Positions 26,428 to 33,360 of a stretch of DNA of 33,360 nucleotides are shown here, in pieces. The DNA comes from Bacteroidota bacterium. GTDB taxonomy: Bacteria; Bacteroidota; Bacteroidia; Bacteroidales; VadinHA17. The notes under the pieces were generated by a model. It searched no databases and was not told where the DNA came from. It was given only the letters and a program-made list of their open reading frames with translations. Location of the stretch: contig JAUVKW010000013.1 of the NCBI GenBank assembly GCA_030596025.1, positions 1 through 33,360 on the forward strand, written 5' to 3'. A program made the position numbers and the translations under genes. The first letter of the stretch is position 1; every line of letters starts with the position of its first letter.

Positions 26428-26482
26428 CCTGTCTGCCGACAGGCAAGCATCTAAACCTTGTCCTGAGCTTGTCGAAGGATCA
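26428..26482. repeat. Two short palindromic repeat motifs after the DUF1987 gene
   Basis: CCTGTC-TGCC-GACAGG (26428-26443) is a perfect 6-bp hairpin, and TCCTGAGCTTGTCGAAGGAT (about 26461-26480) is a short inverted-repeat motif that I recognise as a widely dispersed intergenic sequence in bacteria. A related degenerate form (TTCGACCCTTCAGG, then AGCTTGAGGACA) occurs at 27060-27090 in the opposite orientation. No gene is supported in this 138-bp gap. Confidence 0.65.
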
Positions 26483-26555
26483 ACACCCTCTTTTCAATCC
26501 TCAAGTTAAAATAAAGTTTTGGTGCTTTTGAGTTTTCATCTCTATACTAAATAAA

Positions 26556-26897
26556 ATGAATGACATCCAGGATATAATTAAAAATCTTGTAGATTTCAGG
26601 GATCAACGAAACTGGTCTCAGTTTCATAATGTTAAGGATCTGGCTCTTGCCCTGTCAATTGAGGCAGGGGAGCTGAATGAGTTGTTTTTATGGAAAAATG
26701 AAGAACAGCTTGCTGATGTATCGGAAGAAAGAATACGGGAGGAACTGGCTGATGTTTTTGCCTATGCCTTCTTATTATCTGAAAAATACAATTTTGATGT
26801 AAAAAACATTATCCTGGAAAAAATCAGGAAAAATCACAAAAAGTATCCTGTTAAACACTCAAGGAATAGTGCAAAAAAGTACAATGAACTAAAATAA
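26556..26897 (+). CDS. MazG-like nucleotide pyrophosphohydrolase
   Basis: A 113-residue all-helical protein of the all-alpha NTP pyrophosphatase superfamily (RS21-C6/dCTPase-like branch). The metal-binding motif ExxE...ExxD is intact: E36-A-G-E39 followed by E63-L-A-D66 (SIEAGELNELF, then REELADVFAYAF), with WSQFHNVKDLALAL before it. It would hydrolyse non-canonical or excess nucleoside triphosphates to the monophosphate and pyrophosphate, a housecleaning role. A basic C-terminal tail (KIRKNHKKYPVKHSRNSAKKY) is typical. It is a stand-alone gene surrounded by repeat-rich spacers. Confidence 0.9.
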   Translation: MNDIQDIIKNLVDFRDQRNWSQFHNVKDLALALSIEAGELNELFLWKNEEQLADVSEERIREELADVFAYAFLLSEKYNFDVKNIILEKIRKNHKKYPVKHSRNSAKKYNELK

Positions 26898-27330
26898 TAA
26901 TATAGTATTCCTGGTATCAACAAATAGCTGGATCCCGGGTCTACGCCTTCGAGTGTTAGAAAGAAGTTTGTGAAACCAGTTACTAAACCAATTACCTGGT
27001 TTCTTATTATCTGAACTCTATATGAAGTATTTCAGCCTCTGATGATAAATGTCAGGATCTTCGACCCTTCAGGCTGACAGCTTGAGGACAAAAAAAATAG
27101 CACCGGGCTTTAGCCTGGTGTTAAGAGCAGAATCTAAGTCAGGTTTTGGCGCAAATTTTGCCTGGTGCTGAATCTTTAGATATGCCCAGATGGAAGATTT
27201 GTTGAAGGCAGCAAAATTTGTGACAAAACCGAAATATATGACGAAAACTCATTCAACTTCCAACACTCAATGTTTAAAACTCTTCCTCCTGTTTTCGCCA
27301 ATTAGCTTACCGGAACAAAAACAATAAACC
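26898..27330. other. 433-bp repeat-rich intergenic region downstream of eno
   Basis: No gene is supported. The gap holds a hairpin GAAACCAG...CTGGTTTC (26972-27003, 16-nt loop), a degenerate copy of the TTCGAC/GAGGACA motif (about 27060-27090), the second copy of the 23-bp hairpin repeat (27099-27121) and a partial third echo of it (GCCTGGTGCTGAAT near 27161). Such mosaics of short palindromes are typical of intergenic spacers in this genome. Confidence 0.6.
27088..27121 (-). repeat. Dispersed hairpin repeat, copy B, terminator-like for eno
   Basis: Perfect reverse complement of 788-810 over 23 bp. Read on the minus strand, the direction of eno, the hairpin is followed by a T-rich run (from the A-tract at 27088-27097), so it could terminate eno transcripts about 210 bp past the stop codon. 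Confidence 0.75.
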
Positions 27331-28626
<1,296 letters not shown>

Positions 28627-28756
28627 TTAATAAATGTTCATTGAAACAAATTAATATTTGATAGGATTTATCTAAAATCCAGAAATGCAAAAATACAAAA
28701 TTAACCCGAAAAATTTATATAGTTTATTCAGTAGTGTCCGGAGAAAATTTGTTTAT

Positions 28757-28889
28757 CCGCTACGCAGAATTCATAGCCTTTAATAACTCCCTTTCCTACA
28801 ACACTTAATCCGCTACGCGGAAATTCTCCGTAGGAGATTTAGTATTGTAGAAAAAGTAACCCCAAACTTTACAAATACCTCGTAGAGGT
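28757..28889. repeat. Cluster of short hairpins with TAC/GTA loops
   Basis: Four small hairpins share a three-base TAC or GTA loop: CCGC-TAC-GCAG (imperfect, 28757-28767), CCGC-TAC-GCGG (28810-28820), TCTCC-GTA-GGAGA (28825-28837) and ACCTC-GTA-GAGGT (28877-28889). The second and third are enclosed by longer arms, CTACAACACTTAAT (28796-28809) and ATTTAGTATTGTAG (28837-28850), which pair at 12 of 14 positions, giving a cloverleaf-like element. This resembles REP-type palindromes. Confidence 0.75.
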
Positions 28890-28954
28890 TTAACAATATG
28901 AAAGTTTAGTAGTTATTTTACATATTAGCCGGACAACAATATAATTTATTATGA

Positions 28955-28970
28955 ATTCTTGCAAAAGAAT
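28955..28970. promoter_or_regulatory. Palindrome over the arsR -33 region
   Basis: ATTCTT-GCAA-AAGAAT is a perfect 6-bp inverted repeat that contains the TTG (28959-28961) proposed as the -33 element. It may be a second regulator site. Confidence 0.5.
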
Positions 28971-28989
28971 ACATTATGTCGTATGTTTA
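28959..28989 (+). promoter_or_regulatory. arsR operon promoter (TTG-N20-TATGTTTA)
   Basis: TTG at 28959-28961 and TATGTTTA at 28982-28989 are 20 bp apart, which fits the Bacteroidota -33/-7 arrangement. Transcription would begin near 28996, about 13 bp before the arsR ATG. Confidence 0.6.
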
Positions 28990-28995
28990 CGACAT
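28976..28995. promoter_or_regulatory. ArsR operator palindrome
   Basis: ATGTCGTA-TGTT-TACGACAT is a perfect 8-bp inverted repeat with a 4-bp centre, ending 13 bp before the arsR ATG and covering the proposed -7 element. Position and symmetry fit an ArsR-dimer operator for autorepression relieved by arsenite. Confidence 0.8.
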
Positions 28996-29008
28996 TAATA
29001 ATTAAATC

Positions 29009-29335
29009 ATGTACAAAACAGAGAATTTTGAAATCAGCATGCAGGAACTTGCAGCATTTGCAAGGGTGCTTTCCCACCCGGCAAGACTTTCCATCCTTAA
29101 ATTCCTTGCAAGTTCAAAACAATGTATCTCCGGAGATATAAGTGAAAAAATCCCTTTGAGCAGATCCACTGTTTCTCAACACCTCAAAGAACTTAAGCTG
29201 GCCGGACTTATCCAGGGTAGTGTGGAAGGAACCAGAATCAATTATTGCCTCAGAAAAGATACTATTGATAGTATGATTGATCAGTTTTCTGATCTCTTTG
29301 ATGAAATAAAACCCAAAACCGGTCATTCCTGTTAA
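29009..29335 (+). CDS. arsR: ArsR/SmtB-family transcriptional repressor
   Basis: A 108-residue winged-helix repressor, first gene of an arsenic operon. The HTH is clear: LSHPARLSILKFLASSKQCISGDISEKIPLSRSTVSQHLKELKLAGLI, with SRSTVSQHLKEL as recognition helix, and the wing GSVEGTRINYCLR. The classical ELCVCDL arsenite site is not conserved: the aligned segment is KQCISGDI with a single cysteine (C39). Other cysteines are C80 and the terminal C108, so the metalloid site probably uses a different set, perhaps including the C-terminal GHSC. The downstream arsC starts 2 bp after the stop. It most likely represses its own operon through the palindrome at 28976-28995. Confidence 0.92.
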   Translation: MYKTENFEISMQELAAFARVLSHPARLSILKFLASSKQCISGDISEKIPLSRSTVSQHLKELKLAGLIQGSVEGTRINYCLRKDTIDSMIDQFSDLFDEIKPKTGHSC

Positions 29336-29337
29336 TC

Positions 29338-29775
29338 ATGAATATACTCATACTCTGTACCGGAAATTCCTGTCGCAGCCAAATGGCCGAAGGTTTTTTA
29401 AAATCTTTTAGTAATAAACTGAAGGTGTTTTCTGCCGGCACAAACCCTGCTAAAATGGTGCATCCCAAGGCAGTTCAGGTGATGAAGGAAATAGGAATCT
29501 ACATACATAACAATCAACCCAAAGATGTTGATGAATTCATTCATCAAAGTTTCAGATATGTAATAACAGTTTGTAACAATGCTAAAGAAAGCTGTCCGGT
29601 TTTTAGGGGAAATATTCATAAAAGACTGCATATTGGATTTGATGACCCTGCTGAGGCAAGAGGCACAAATACAGAGATACTATCAGAATTCAGGAGAGTG
29701 CGGGATGAAATAAACAACGATTTTGTAAATTTTTATAAGCATCAAATAACTATTGATAATGGAAAAAAACAATGA
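29338..29775 (+). CDS. arsC: Arsenate reductase, LMW-phosphatase/thioredoxin-coupled type
   Basis: A 145-residue enzyme of the low-molecular-weight tyrosine phosphatase fold that reduces arsenate to arsenite. The phosphate/arsenate loop is CTGNSCRS (C7 to R13, CX5R). The two further redox cysteines are present with the spacing of the Staphylococcus-type enzyme: C79 and C86 in TVCNNAKESCPVF, matching the known Cys82/Cys89 pair. HIGFDDPAEARG supplies the general-acid aspartate. This tells it apart from plain tyrosine phosphatases and from the glutaredoxin-linked ArsC family. Electrons would come from thioredoxin. It starts 2 bp after arsR and overlaps arsM by 17 bp, so the three genes form one tightly coupled operon. 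Confidence 0.94.
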   Translation: MNILILCTGNSCRSQMAEGFLKSFSNKLKVFSAGTNPAKMVHPKAVQVMKEIGIYIHNNQPKDVDEFIHQSFRYVITVCNNAKESCPVFRGNIHKRLHIGFDDPAEARGTNTEILSEFRRVRDEINNDFVNFYKHQITIDNGKKQ

Positions 29776-30535
29776 AGTAAAGCAGTTTGTTATGGACAGG
29801 TATAATGAAGTCGCAGAATCTTCATGTGGCTGCTGTGGTGATAACACGAATTACACAATGTTCAGTGATTCATATGCTGCAAAAAAGGGCTATGTGCCTG
29901 ATGCCGACCTCAGCCTGGGATGTGGAATTCCAACAGACTATGTAAATATCAAACAAGGAGAACATGTATTGGACCTGGGGAGTGGAGCAGGAAATGATTG
30001 CTTTGTAGCAAGATCCATAGTTGGAGAAAACGGAAAAGTGACCGGATTGGATTTCTCAGATAAAATGCTTGAAAAGGCCCGTTTGAACAATGAAAAAATG
30101 GGATACAAAAATGTAAGCTTTGTAAAAGGCGATATTGAATCTATTCCCTTACCTGACAACTCTGTTGATGTTGTAATTAGTAATTGTGTTCTGAACCTTG
30201 TTCCGGATAAAACTAAAGCCTTCTCTGAAATCAGAAGGGTAATGAAGCCAGGTGGAAGGCTTAGTGTTTCTGACATTGTGATAAGGGGAGATTTACCACA
30301 GGAATTAAGAGATGCCGTTGCCTTGTATGCCGGCTGTATCTCAGGAGCCCTGAAAATAGATGAATACATCCAGGCATTTAAGGAAGCTGGTTTTGAAAAT
30401 CCGGAAACCAAAAAAGAAAAGCATCTTCCCATTTCCGACAGACTGATCCTGAAACACAGTACCGAAAAAGCCCTTGCAGATTTTAAAGAAGGACTTGTTG
30501 AAGTCCTCAGCATAACATTGTTTGCGAGGAAATAG
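29759..30535 (+). CDS. arsM: Arsenite S-adenosylmethionine methyltransferase
   Basis: A 258-residue cytosolic methyltransferase that converts arsenite to methylated, partly volatile arsenicals. The SAM-binding motif is VLDLGSGAGNDCFVA. The three cysteines that bind As(III) in characterised ArsM proteins are present in their expected contexts: C55 in SLGCGIPTD, C143 in ISNCVLNLVPD and C193 in YAGCISGAL. An extra cysteine cluster near the N-terminus (SSCGCCGDN, C23, C25, C26) is common in this subfamily. The ORF track uses TTG at 29753; I prefer the ATG two codons later. It overlaps arsC by 17 bp and is the last gene of the operon; no efflux permease follows. Confidence 0.95.
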   Translation: MEKNNEVKQFVMDRYNEVAESSCGCCGDNTNYTMFSDSYAAKKGYVPDADLSLGCGIPTDYVNIKQGEHVLDLGSGAGNDCFVARSIVGENGKVTGLDFSDKMLEKARLNNEKMGYKNVSFVKGDIESIPLPDNSVDVVISNCVLNLVPDKTKAFSEIRRVMKPGGRLSVSDIVIRGDLPQELRDAVALYAGCISGALKIDEYIQAFKEAGFENPETKKEKHLPISDRLILKHSTEKALADFKEGLVEVLSITLFARK

Positions 30536-30654
30536 CAGTCTTGATTTGACATTATTGGTTATAGTCAACCTGAATTCTGCTGTGAAATAATTAACAGTAA
30601 GCTGCAGTCTATTATACCTCCATCATTCTATCAGGATCACTGTCAACAATTACC

Positions 30655-30739
30655 TACTCGTCAGACCACTATTGGGTAGTTCATTGAGTAAAAGGATAAG
30701 TCTATTTGTTGGTCATATCCATAAGTGGTCAGACGAGTA
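30655..30739. repeat. 16-bp inverted repeat flanking a 53-bp spacer
   Basis: TACTCGTCAGACCACT (30655-30670) and AGTGGTCAGACGAGTA (30724-30739) are inverted copies matching at 15 of 16 positions, around an AT-rich 53-bp centre. It lies in the 279-bp gap between arsM and the convergent cysC-like gene. No ORF is inside. It could be a long hairpin, a repeat unit or a remnant of a small mobile element. Confidence 0.75.
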
Positions 30740-30814
30740 AATAGCATATATTTTATGATCCCTGGGTTTTTCTTTTAGACTTTGTGACTTTCAGATTTTT
30801 CGACCTCTTATTCT

Positions 30815-31528
30815 TTAAAACCCCAGGCCTTTCATTACCTTACCAACACTTTCTTCAATACTCTGATTTGTAGTGTCAACAGTTATCTCTGCCATCTCCG
30901 GCTCTTCATACGGATCATCAATTCCGGTAAACTGGGTAATCTTTCCCGCCCGGGCTTTAGCATACAGGCCTTTAGCATCACGCTGTTCACAAATCTCCAG
31001 GGGTGTGGCAATATGTACTTCCTTATAATTATTGCACAGCCTTCTCACAAATTCTCTCGATTCCTTATAGGGTGAGATAAAGCTGGCTACTACAAACACA
31101 TTGTTTTTCTCCAGCATACTTGCAAGAAATCCAACGCGTTTAATATGCCGGTTTCTTTCCTCCTTCGAAAAACCAGTCTTTGGAAAGATATCCCTAACCT
31201 TATCCCCGTCCAGATGCTCTGCTTTAAAGCCTTTAGCTTTGAGTTTTTTACAAACTCCTTCTCCAATGGTACTCTTCCCTGCTCCTGAAAGACCTGTTAA
31301 CCAAATCACACCTGGCTGAATATCTTTTCTCCAAAAAGGAATTGTACTCCAGGTCTTCTCATGAACGAAGTAGAGAAGCAGTTTCAATACTATATCAATA
31401 CCAGCTATAGCAAGGGCAATTTTAATTTCTCTGGTAAAGGCAAAAACAAGAGCAGCAGTAGTAAGACTTGCCAAAAAACACCAGGAAATAATTTTTATAA
31501 TAGATGGTCTGTTGGATTCTTGAAACAT
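30815..31528 (-). CDS. cysC: DUF2061 membrane domain fused to adenylylsulfate (APS) kinase
   Basis: A 237-residue fusion. Residues 8-60 (SIIKIISWCFLASLTTAALVFAFTREIKIALAIAGIDIVLKLLLYFVHEKTW) match DUF2061, a two-helix membrane domain. Residues 68-237 form an APS kinase: Walker A GLSGAGKS (79-86), the HLDGDKVRD motif that binds the adenylyl group, GFSKEERNRHIKRVGFLASML, FISPYKESRE and the lid GLYAKARAGKITQFTGIDDPYEEP. The enzyme phosphorylates APS to PAPS, for sulfate assimilation or sulfation. The fusion would tether it to the inner membrane. No cysD/cysN sulfurylase or sulfotransferase is in the window. A -7 element lies upstream. Confidence 0.92.
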   Translation of the reverse strand: MFQESNRPSIIKIISWCFLASLTTAALVFAFTREIKIALAIAGIDIVLKLLLYFVHEKTWSTIPFWRKDIQPGVIWLTGLSGAGKSTIGEGVCKKLKAKGFKAEHLDGDKVRDIFPKTGFSKEERNRHIKRVGFLASMLEKNNVFVVASFISPYKESREFVRRLCNNYKEVHIATPLEICEQRDAKGLYAKARAGKITQFTGIDDPYEEPEMAEITVDTTNQSIEESVGKVMKGLGF

Positions 31529-31553
31529 ATATCTAGAGATTAATAAGAAAGAA

Positions 31554-31561
31554 CAAAGATA
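31554..31561 (-). promoter_or_regulatory. TAnnTTTG -7 element upstream of the DUF2061-APS kinase
   Basis: The minus strand reads TATCTTTG, a perfect -7 match, 26 bp before the ATG. Confidence 0.55.
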
Positions 31562-31590
31562 TAAAAATGAAATTTTGCTATTTTTAATCT

Positions 31591-32415
31591 ATGAAGAAAA
31601 AATCTATATCTGTCATTCTGGTAACAGCCCTTGCAATAATTCTCTATTTCCTCATCGATGACCCATTAAACTTAAGTACTAAACTTGGCCGCTCAAAAAG
31701 ACTACCCCCTATTATCATTAGTTTAAGTACTATAGAATCAGGTTACCCCAGCCTCCCATATGATAGTAGCTCTGTGCTAAAATACCTTGGTTTTCACTTA
31801 TCCTACAATGAGGAGTTCGAACAGGCAAACTGGACTGCCTACATTCTTACACGTAAAATGGTAGAAGAAGGTCAGTTTGAAAGAAAAAATAATTTCAGGG
31901 CAGACACCAATATCTTATCATCTTCTGCATCCCTGGCTGACTATAGGAAAAGTGGTTTCGACAGGGGCCACCTGGTTCCGGCTGGTGATATGAAATGGAA
32001 CGAACAGGCAATGAGTGAATCTTTCCTTATGAGTAACATAAGTCCCCAGGTACCTGGGTTTAACAGGAATCTATGGAGAAAACTGGAGACGAAAGTCAGG
32101 AAATGGGCAGTTGAAAATGACAGCCTTTATATTATCACAGGCCCTGTACTGCAAGATATTGACCAGTTTATCGGGAAAAACGATGTTGGAGTGCCCCATA
32201 CCTATTTCAAGCTTATCCTTGACATCTCTGCTCCTGATTACAAAGGGATTGCCTTCTTAATAGAAAATAAAGTTTCAAGCAGGGATTTTTTTGGTTATGC
32301 CATTAGCATTGACTCCCTTGAAGTAATTTTAGATTACAACTTTTTCCCTGACCAGGAAAGCTATTCCATTGAGTATATTGAAAGCATGATGAATTTAGGA
32401 GAGTGGAACCTTTGA
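31591..32415 (+). CDS. DNA/RNA non-specific endonuclease (NucA/NUC1 family), exported or membrane-anchored
   Basis: A 274-residue beta-beta-alpha-metal nuclease. The N-terminal hydrophobic stretch (residues 6-22, ISVILVTALAIILYFLI) is a signal anchor or uncleaved signal peptide, so the catalytic domain is likely outside the cytoplasm. The active-site motif is DRGHLVPAGDM with D124, R125 and the general-base H127; the Mg2+-binding asparagine lies in FNRNLWRKLE (N158 or N160), and SFLMSNISPQ and SLYIITGPVL complete the family pattern. It probably degrades DNA and RNA for nutrient recovery or as part of envelope defence; no immunity gene is seen nearby. It is divergent from the APS kinase gene. 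Confidence 0.94.
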   Translation: MKKKSISVILVTALAIILYFLIDDPLNLSTKLGRSKRLPPIIISLSTIESGYPSLPYDSSSVLKYLGFHLSYNEEFEQANWTAYILTRKMVEEGQFERKNNFRADTNILSSSASLADYRKSGFDRGHLVPAGDMKWNEQAMSESFLMSNISPQVPGFNRNLWRKLETKVRKWAVENDSLYIITGPVLQDIDQFIGKNDVGVPHTYFKLILDISAPDYKGIAFLIENKVSSRDFFGYAISIDSLEVILDYNFFPDQESYSIEYIESMMNLGEWNL

Positions 32416-32616
32416 GCCCGATAGGGCGAACGGTAAGCGAACTTGTGAGTGAATCCCTCACGAGTTGCCTGTGGGAAAGCCTGTGGGAACGAGTAAAAGC
32501 TCACGGCCTGTCCCGAACTTGATTCGGGAAGTGGCTTTTTAAAGGTGGTTCTTACTCTTAATTCTCCTCCTTTTTTTCAAGGAGGAGTACCCGAGTTTAC
32601 GAGGGGGAGGTGGTTC
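32416..32616. repeat. 201-bp mosaic of short hairpins and direct repeats
   Basis: The gap between the endonuclease and the permease is filled with repeats. GTGAG...CTCAC forms a hairpin near 32444-32460; GCCTGTGGGAAA and GCCTGTGGGAAC are tandem 12-mers (32468-32491); TCCCGAA-CTTGA-TTCGGGA is a perfect 7-bp stem (32512-32530); CTCCTCCTT and AAGGAGGAG form a perfect 9-bp stem (32564-32587). Near-identical 15-mers AGGTGGTTCTTAYTC (32543-32557 and 32608-32622) flank the last hairpin. Confidence 0.8.
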
Positions 32617-33360
32617 TTATTCATACCTCAACGAATCCACTGGATTCTGATTTGCTGCTTTATATACCAGACCACTTATGGTACCTGCTGCAACCAAAAA
32701 CATAATCAAAATGGACCAAATAAACAATCCCGGAGTCATATCCAGGTAATAATCCCAAATACTATCCAGCAGCATATCTGAGAGGAAATATGCCCCTACT
32801 GCACCAAGTGGAGAAGCTATTAAAAGTAATAGCATAAACCTGCGACTCAGAAGACCAATAATAAGGGCAATTGGAGCACCAAGCACCTTCCTTATACCAA
32901 TCTCTTTAGTTCGACCTACAATACTAAGTGAAACCAGTGTATACAAGCCAATAAGAGATAAAATAATGGCTACAATTGCAAGAAAAACGAACAATTGTTT
33001 TATACTCTTATTTATTGTTTTCTCTTCCTGAAGGGTTTCTTCCTGCGCAATTCCATTAAAAGGATAGTTTGGAAACATTTCTGTCCATGTTTCCCGGCAA
33101 AATTCCAGAACCTCAGGTAAATCTTCAGCTTCAGTCCTGACTGCCAGCGAGTAGTACTGACCTTTTTTTGCAAGACGTATCAGTGCTGGTTCCACAGCCC
33201 GCCACAGCCCGCCAACAAAATAATCATCCACAACCCCAATCACTGTAAGCCGTGTTGTATCATAAATAGTGATTGTATGTCCAACCGGATCAGCCCAGCC
33301 AAAGGCCTCAGCAAATTTATTATTAACCAGTATAGATCTTCCCATGTCTGCCTCCATCCT
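32617..33360 (-). CDS. MacB/FtsX-type ABC transporter permease, C-terminal part (partial)
   Basis: The frame is open through the last base of the window, so the N-terminus is missing and the listed ATG is internal. The visible part starts with the end of a periplasmic MacB-like domain (ILVNNKFAEAFGWADPVGHTI, VIGVVDDY, EFCRETWTEMFPNYPF) and continues into an FtsX domain with three transmembrane helices: LFVFLAIVAIILSLIGLYTLVSLSI, then the coupling motif GRTKEIGIRKVLGAP, RRFMLLLLIASPLGAVGAYFL, and LFIWSILIMFLVAAGTISGLVY. The C-terminal AANQNPVDSLRYE is the standard end of this family in Bacteroidota. Such permeases export peptides or lipids, or transmit force to the envelope; the substrate is not readable. 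Confidence 0.93.
   Translation of the reverse strand, partial: RMEADMGRSILVNNKFAEAFGWADPVGHTITIYDTTRLTVIGVVDDYFVGGLWRAVEPALIRLAKKGQYYSLAVRTEAEDLPEVLEFCRETWTEMFPNYPFNGIAQEETLQEEKTINKSIKQLFVFLAIVAIILSLIGLYTLVSLSIVGRTKEIGIRKVLGAPIALIIGLLSRRFMLLLLIASPLGAVGAYFLSDMLLDSIWDYYLDMTPGLFIWSILIMFLVAAGTISGLVYKAANQNPVDSLRYE

Noticed and set aside
29753-29758. TTG start of arsM
   Set aside because: The ATG two codons downstream is a better start and changes only two residues.
31591-32415. Endonuclease as a toxin of a toxin-immunity pair
   Set aside because: No delivery domain and no small immunity-like gene follows; the next DNA is repeats and an unrelated permease.
32545-32781. 78-aa plus-strand ORF over the repeat and the permease 3' end
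   Set aside because: It is an antisense shadow of the permease combined with repeat DNA.

Overview
The window reads as a chromosomal segment of a Bacteroidota bacterium, probably a Bacteroidia / Marinilabiliales-like anaerobe or facultative anaerobe. The evidence is a gliding-motility-type (T9SS type B) C-terminal sorting domain, a spoT-fur-purA order, DUF4831 and DUF1987 families, a large propeller/Y_Y_Y sensor, AT-rich leaders without clear Shine-Dalgarno sequences, and several TAnnTTTG-type -7 promoter elements. I see no tRNA, rRNA, CRISPR array, transposase or phage gene. Most of the window is ordinary chromosome; the unusual material is in a few loci and in small palindromic repeats between genes.

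Layout. 1-6.1 kb: the 3' end of a secreted T9SS protein, then bifunctional (p)ppGpp synthetase/hydrolase (spoT), a Fur-family regulator, adenylosuccinate synthetase (purA) and a cytidylate-kinase-like protein. 6.1-12.2 kb: a small SPOR-like lipoprotein (minus strand), a long-chain acyl-CoA ligase, and a 1151-residue membrane sensor that ends in a SpoIIE/PP2C phosphatase. 12.2-20.3 kb: a catabolic block with a glycyl radical enzyme that I assign to trans-4-hydroxy-L-proline dehydratase (HypD), its radical-SAM activase, a DAACS acidic amino acid/dicarboxylate symporter, a PepD dipeptidase and an MFS transporter. 20.5-26.9 kb: secreted thioredoxin-fold protein, DUF4831 lipoprotein, NAD(P)H-hydrate repair enzyme (nnr), POT-family peptide transporter, a DUF1987/SiaC-like protein and a MazG-like pyrophosphohydrolase. 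27.3-30.5 kb: enolase, then a compact arsR-arsC-arsM arsenic operon behind a palindromic operator. 30.8-33.4 kb: DUF2061-APS kinase fusion, DNA/RNA endonuclease, and the C-terminal part of a MacB/FtsX-type permease running off the right edge.

How the genes may work together. The POT transporter, PepD dipeptidase, HypD with its activase, and the DAACS symporter fit an anaerobic peptide/amino-acid lifestyle in which imported peptides are hydrolysed and hydroxyproline is dehydrated to pyrroline-5-carboxylate. No pyrroline-5-carboxylate reductase is in the window, so the pathway is incomplete here. The arsenic operon pairs arsenate reduction with arsenite methylation and shows no efflux gene. The SpoIIE sensor and the DUF1987 protein are 14 kb apart but belong to families known to act as phosphatase and substrate in the SiaABCD pathway.

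Most notable observations: (1) a 16-bp perfect palindrome with flanks occurs twice inside the HypD/activase locus, once upstream of the activase and once in frame inside the HypD gene, where it encodes about 12 residues that exactly account for a shift in active-site numbering relative to recalled Clostridioides difficile HypD positions; (2) an arsR operator that covers the -7 promoter element; (3) identical 23-bp hairpins 26 kb apart, each placed and oriented like a terminator; (4) clusters of short hairpins with GTA/TAC loops resembling REP elements. All functional statements come from reading the translated sequences; no database search was run.
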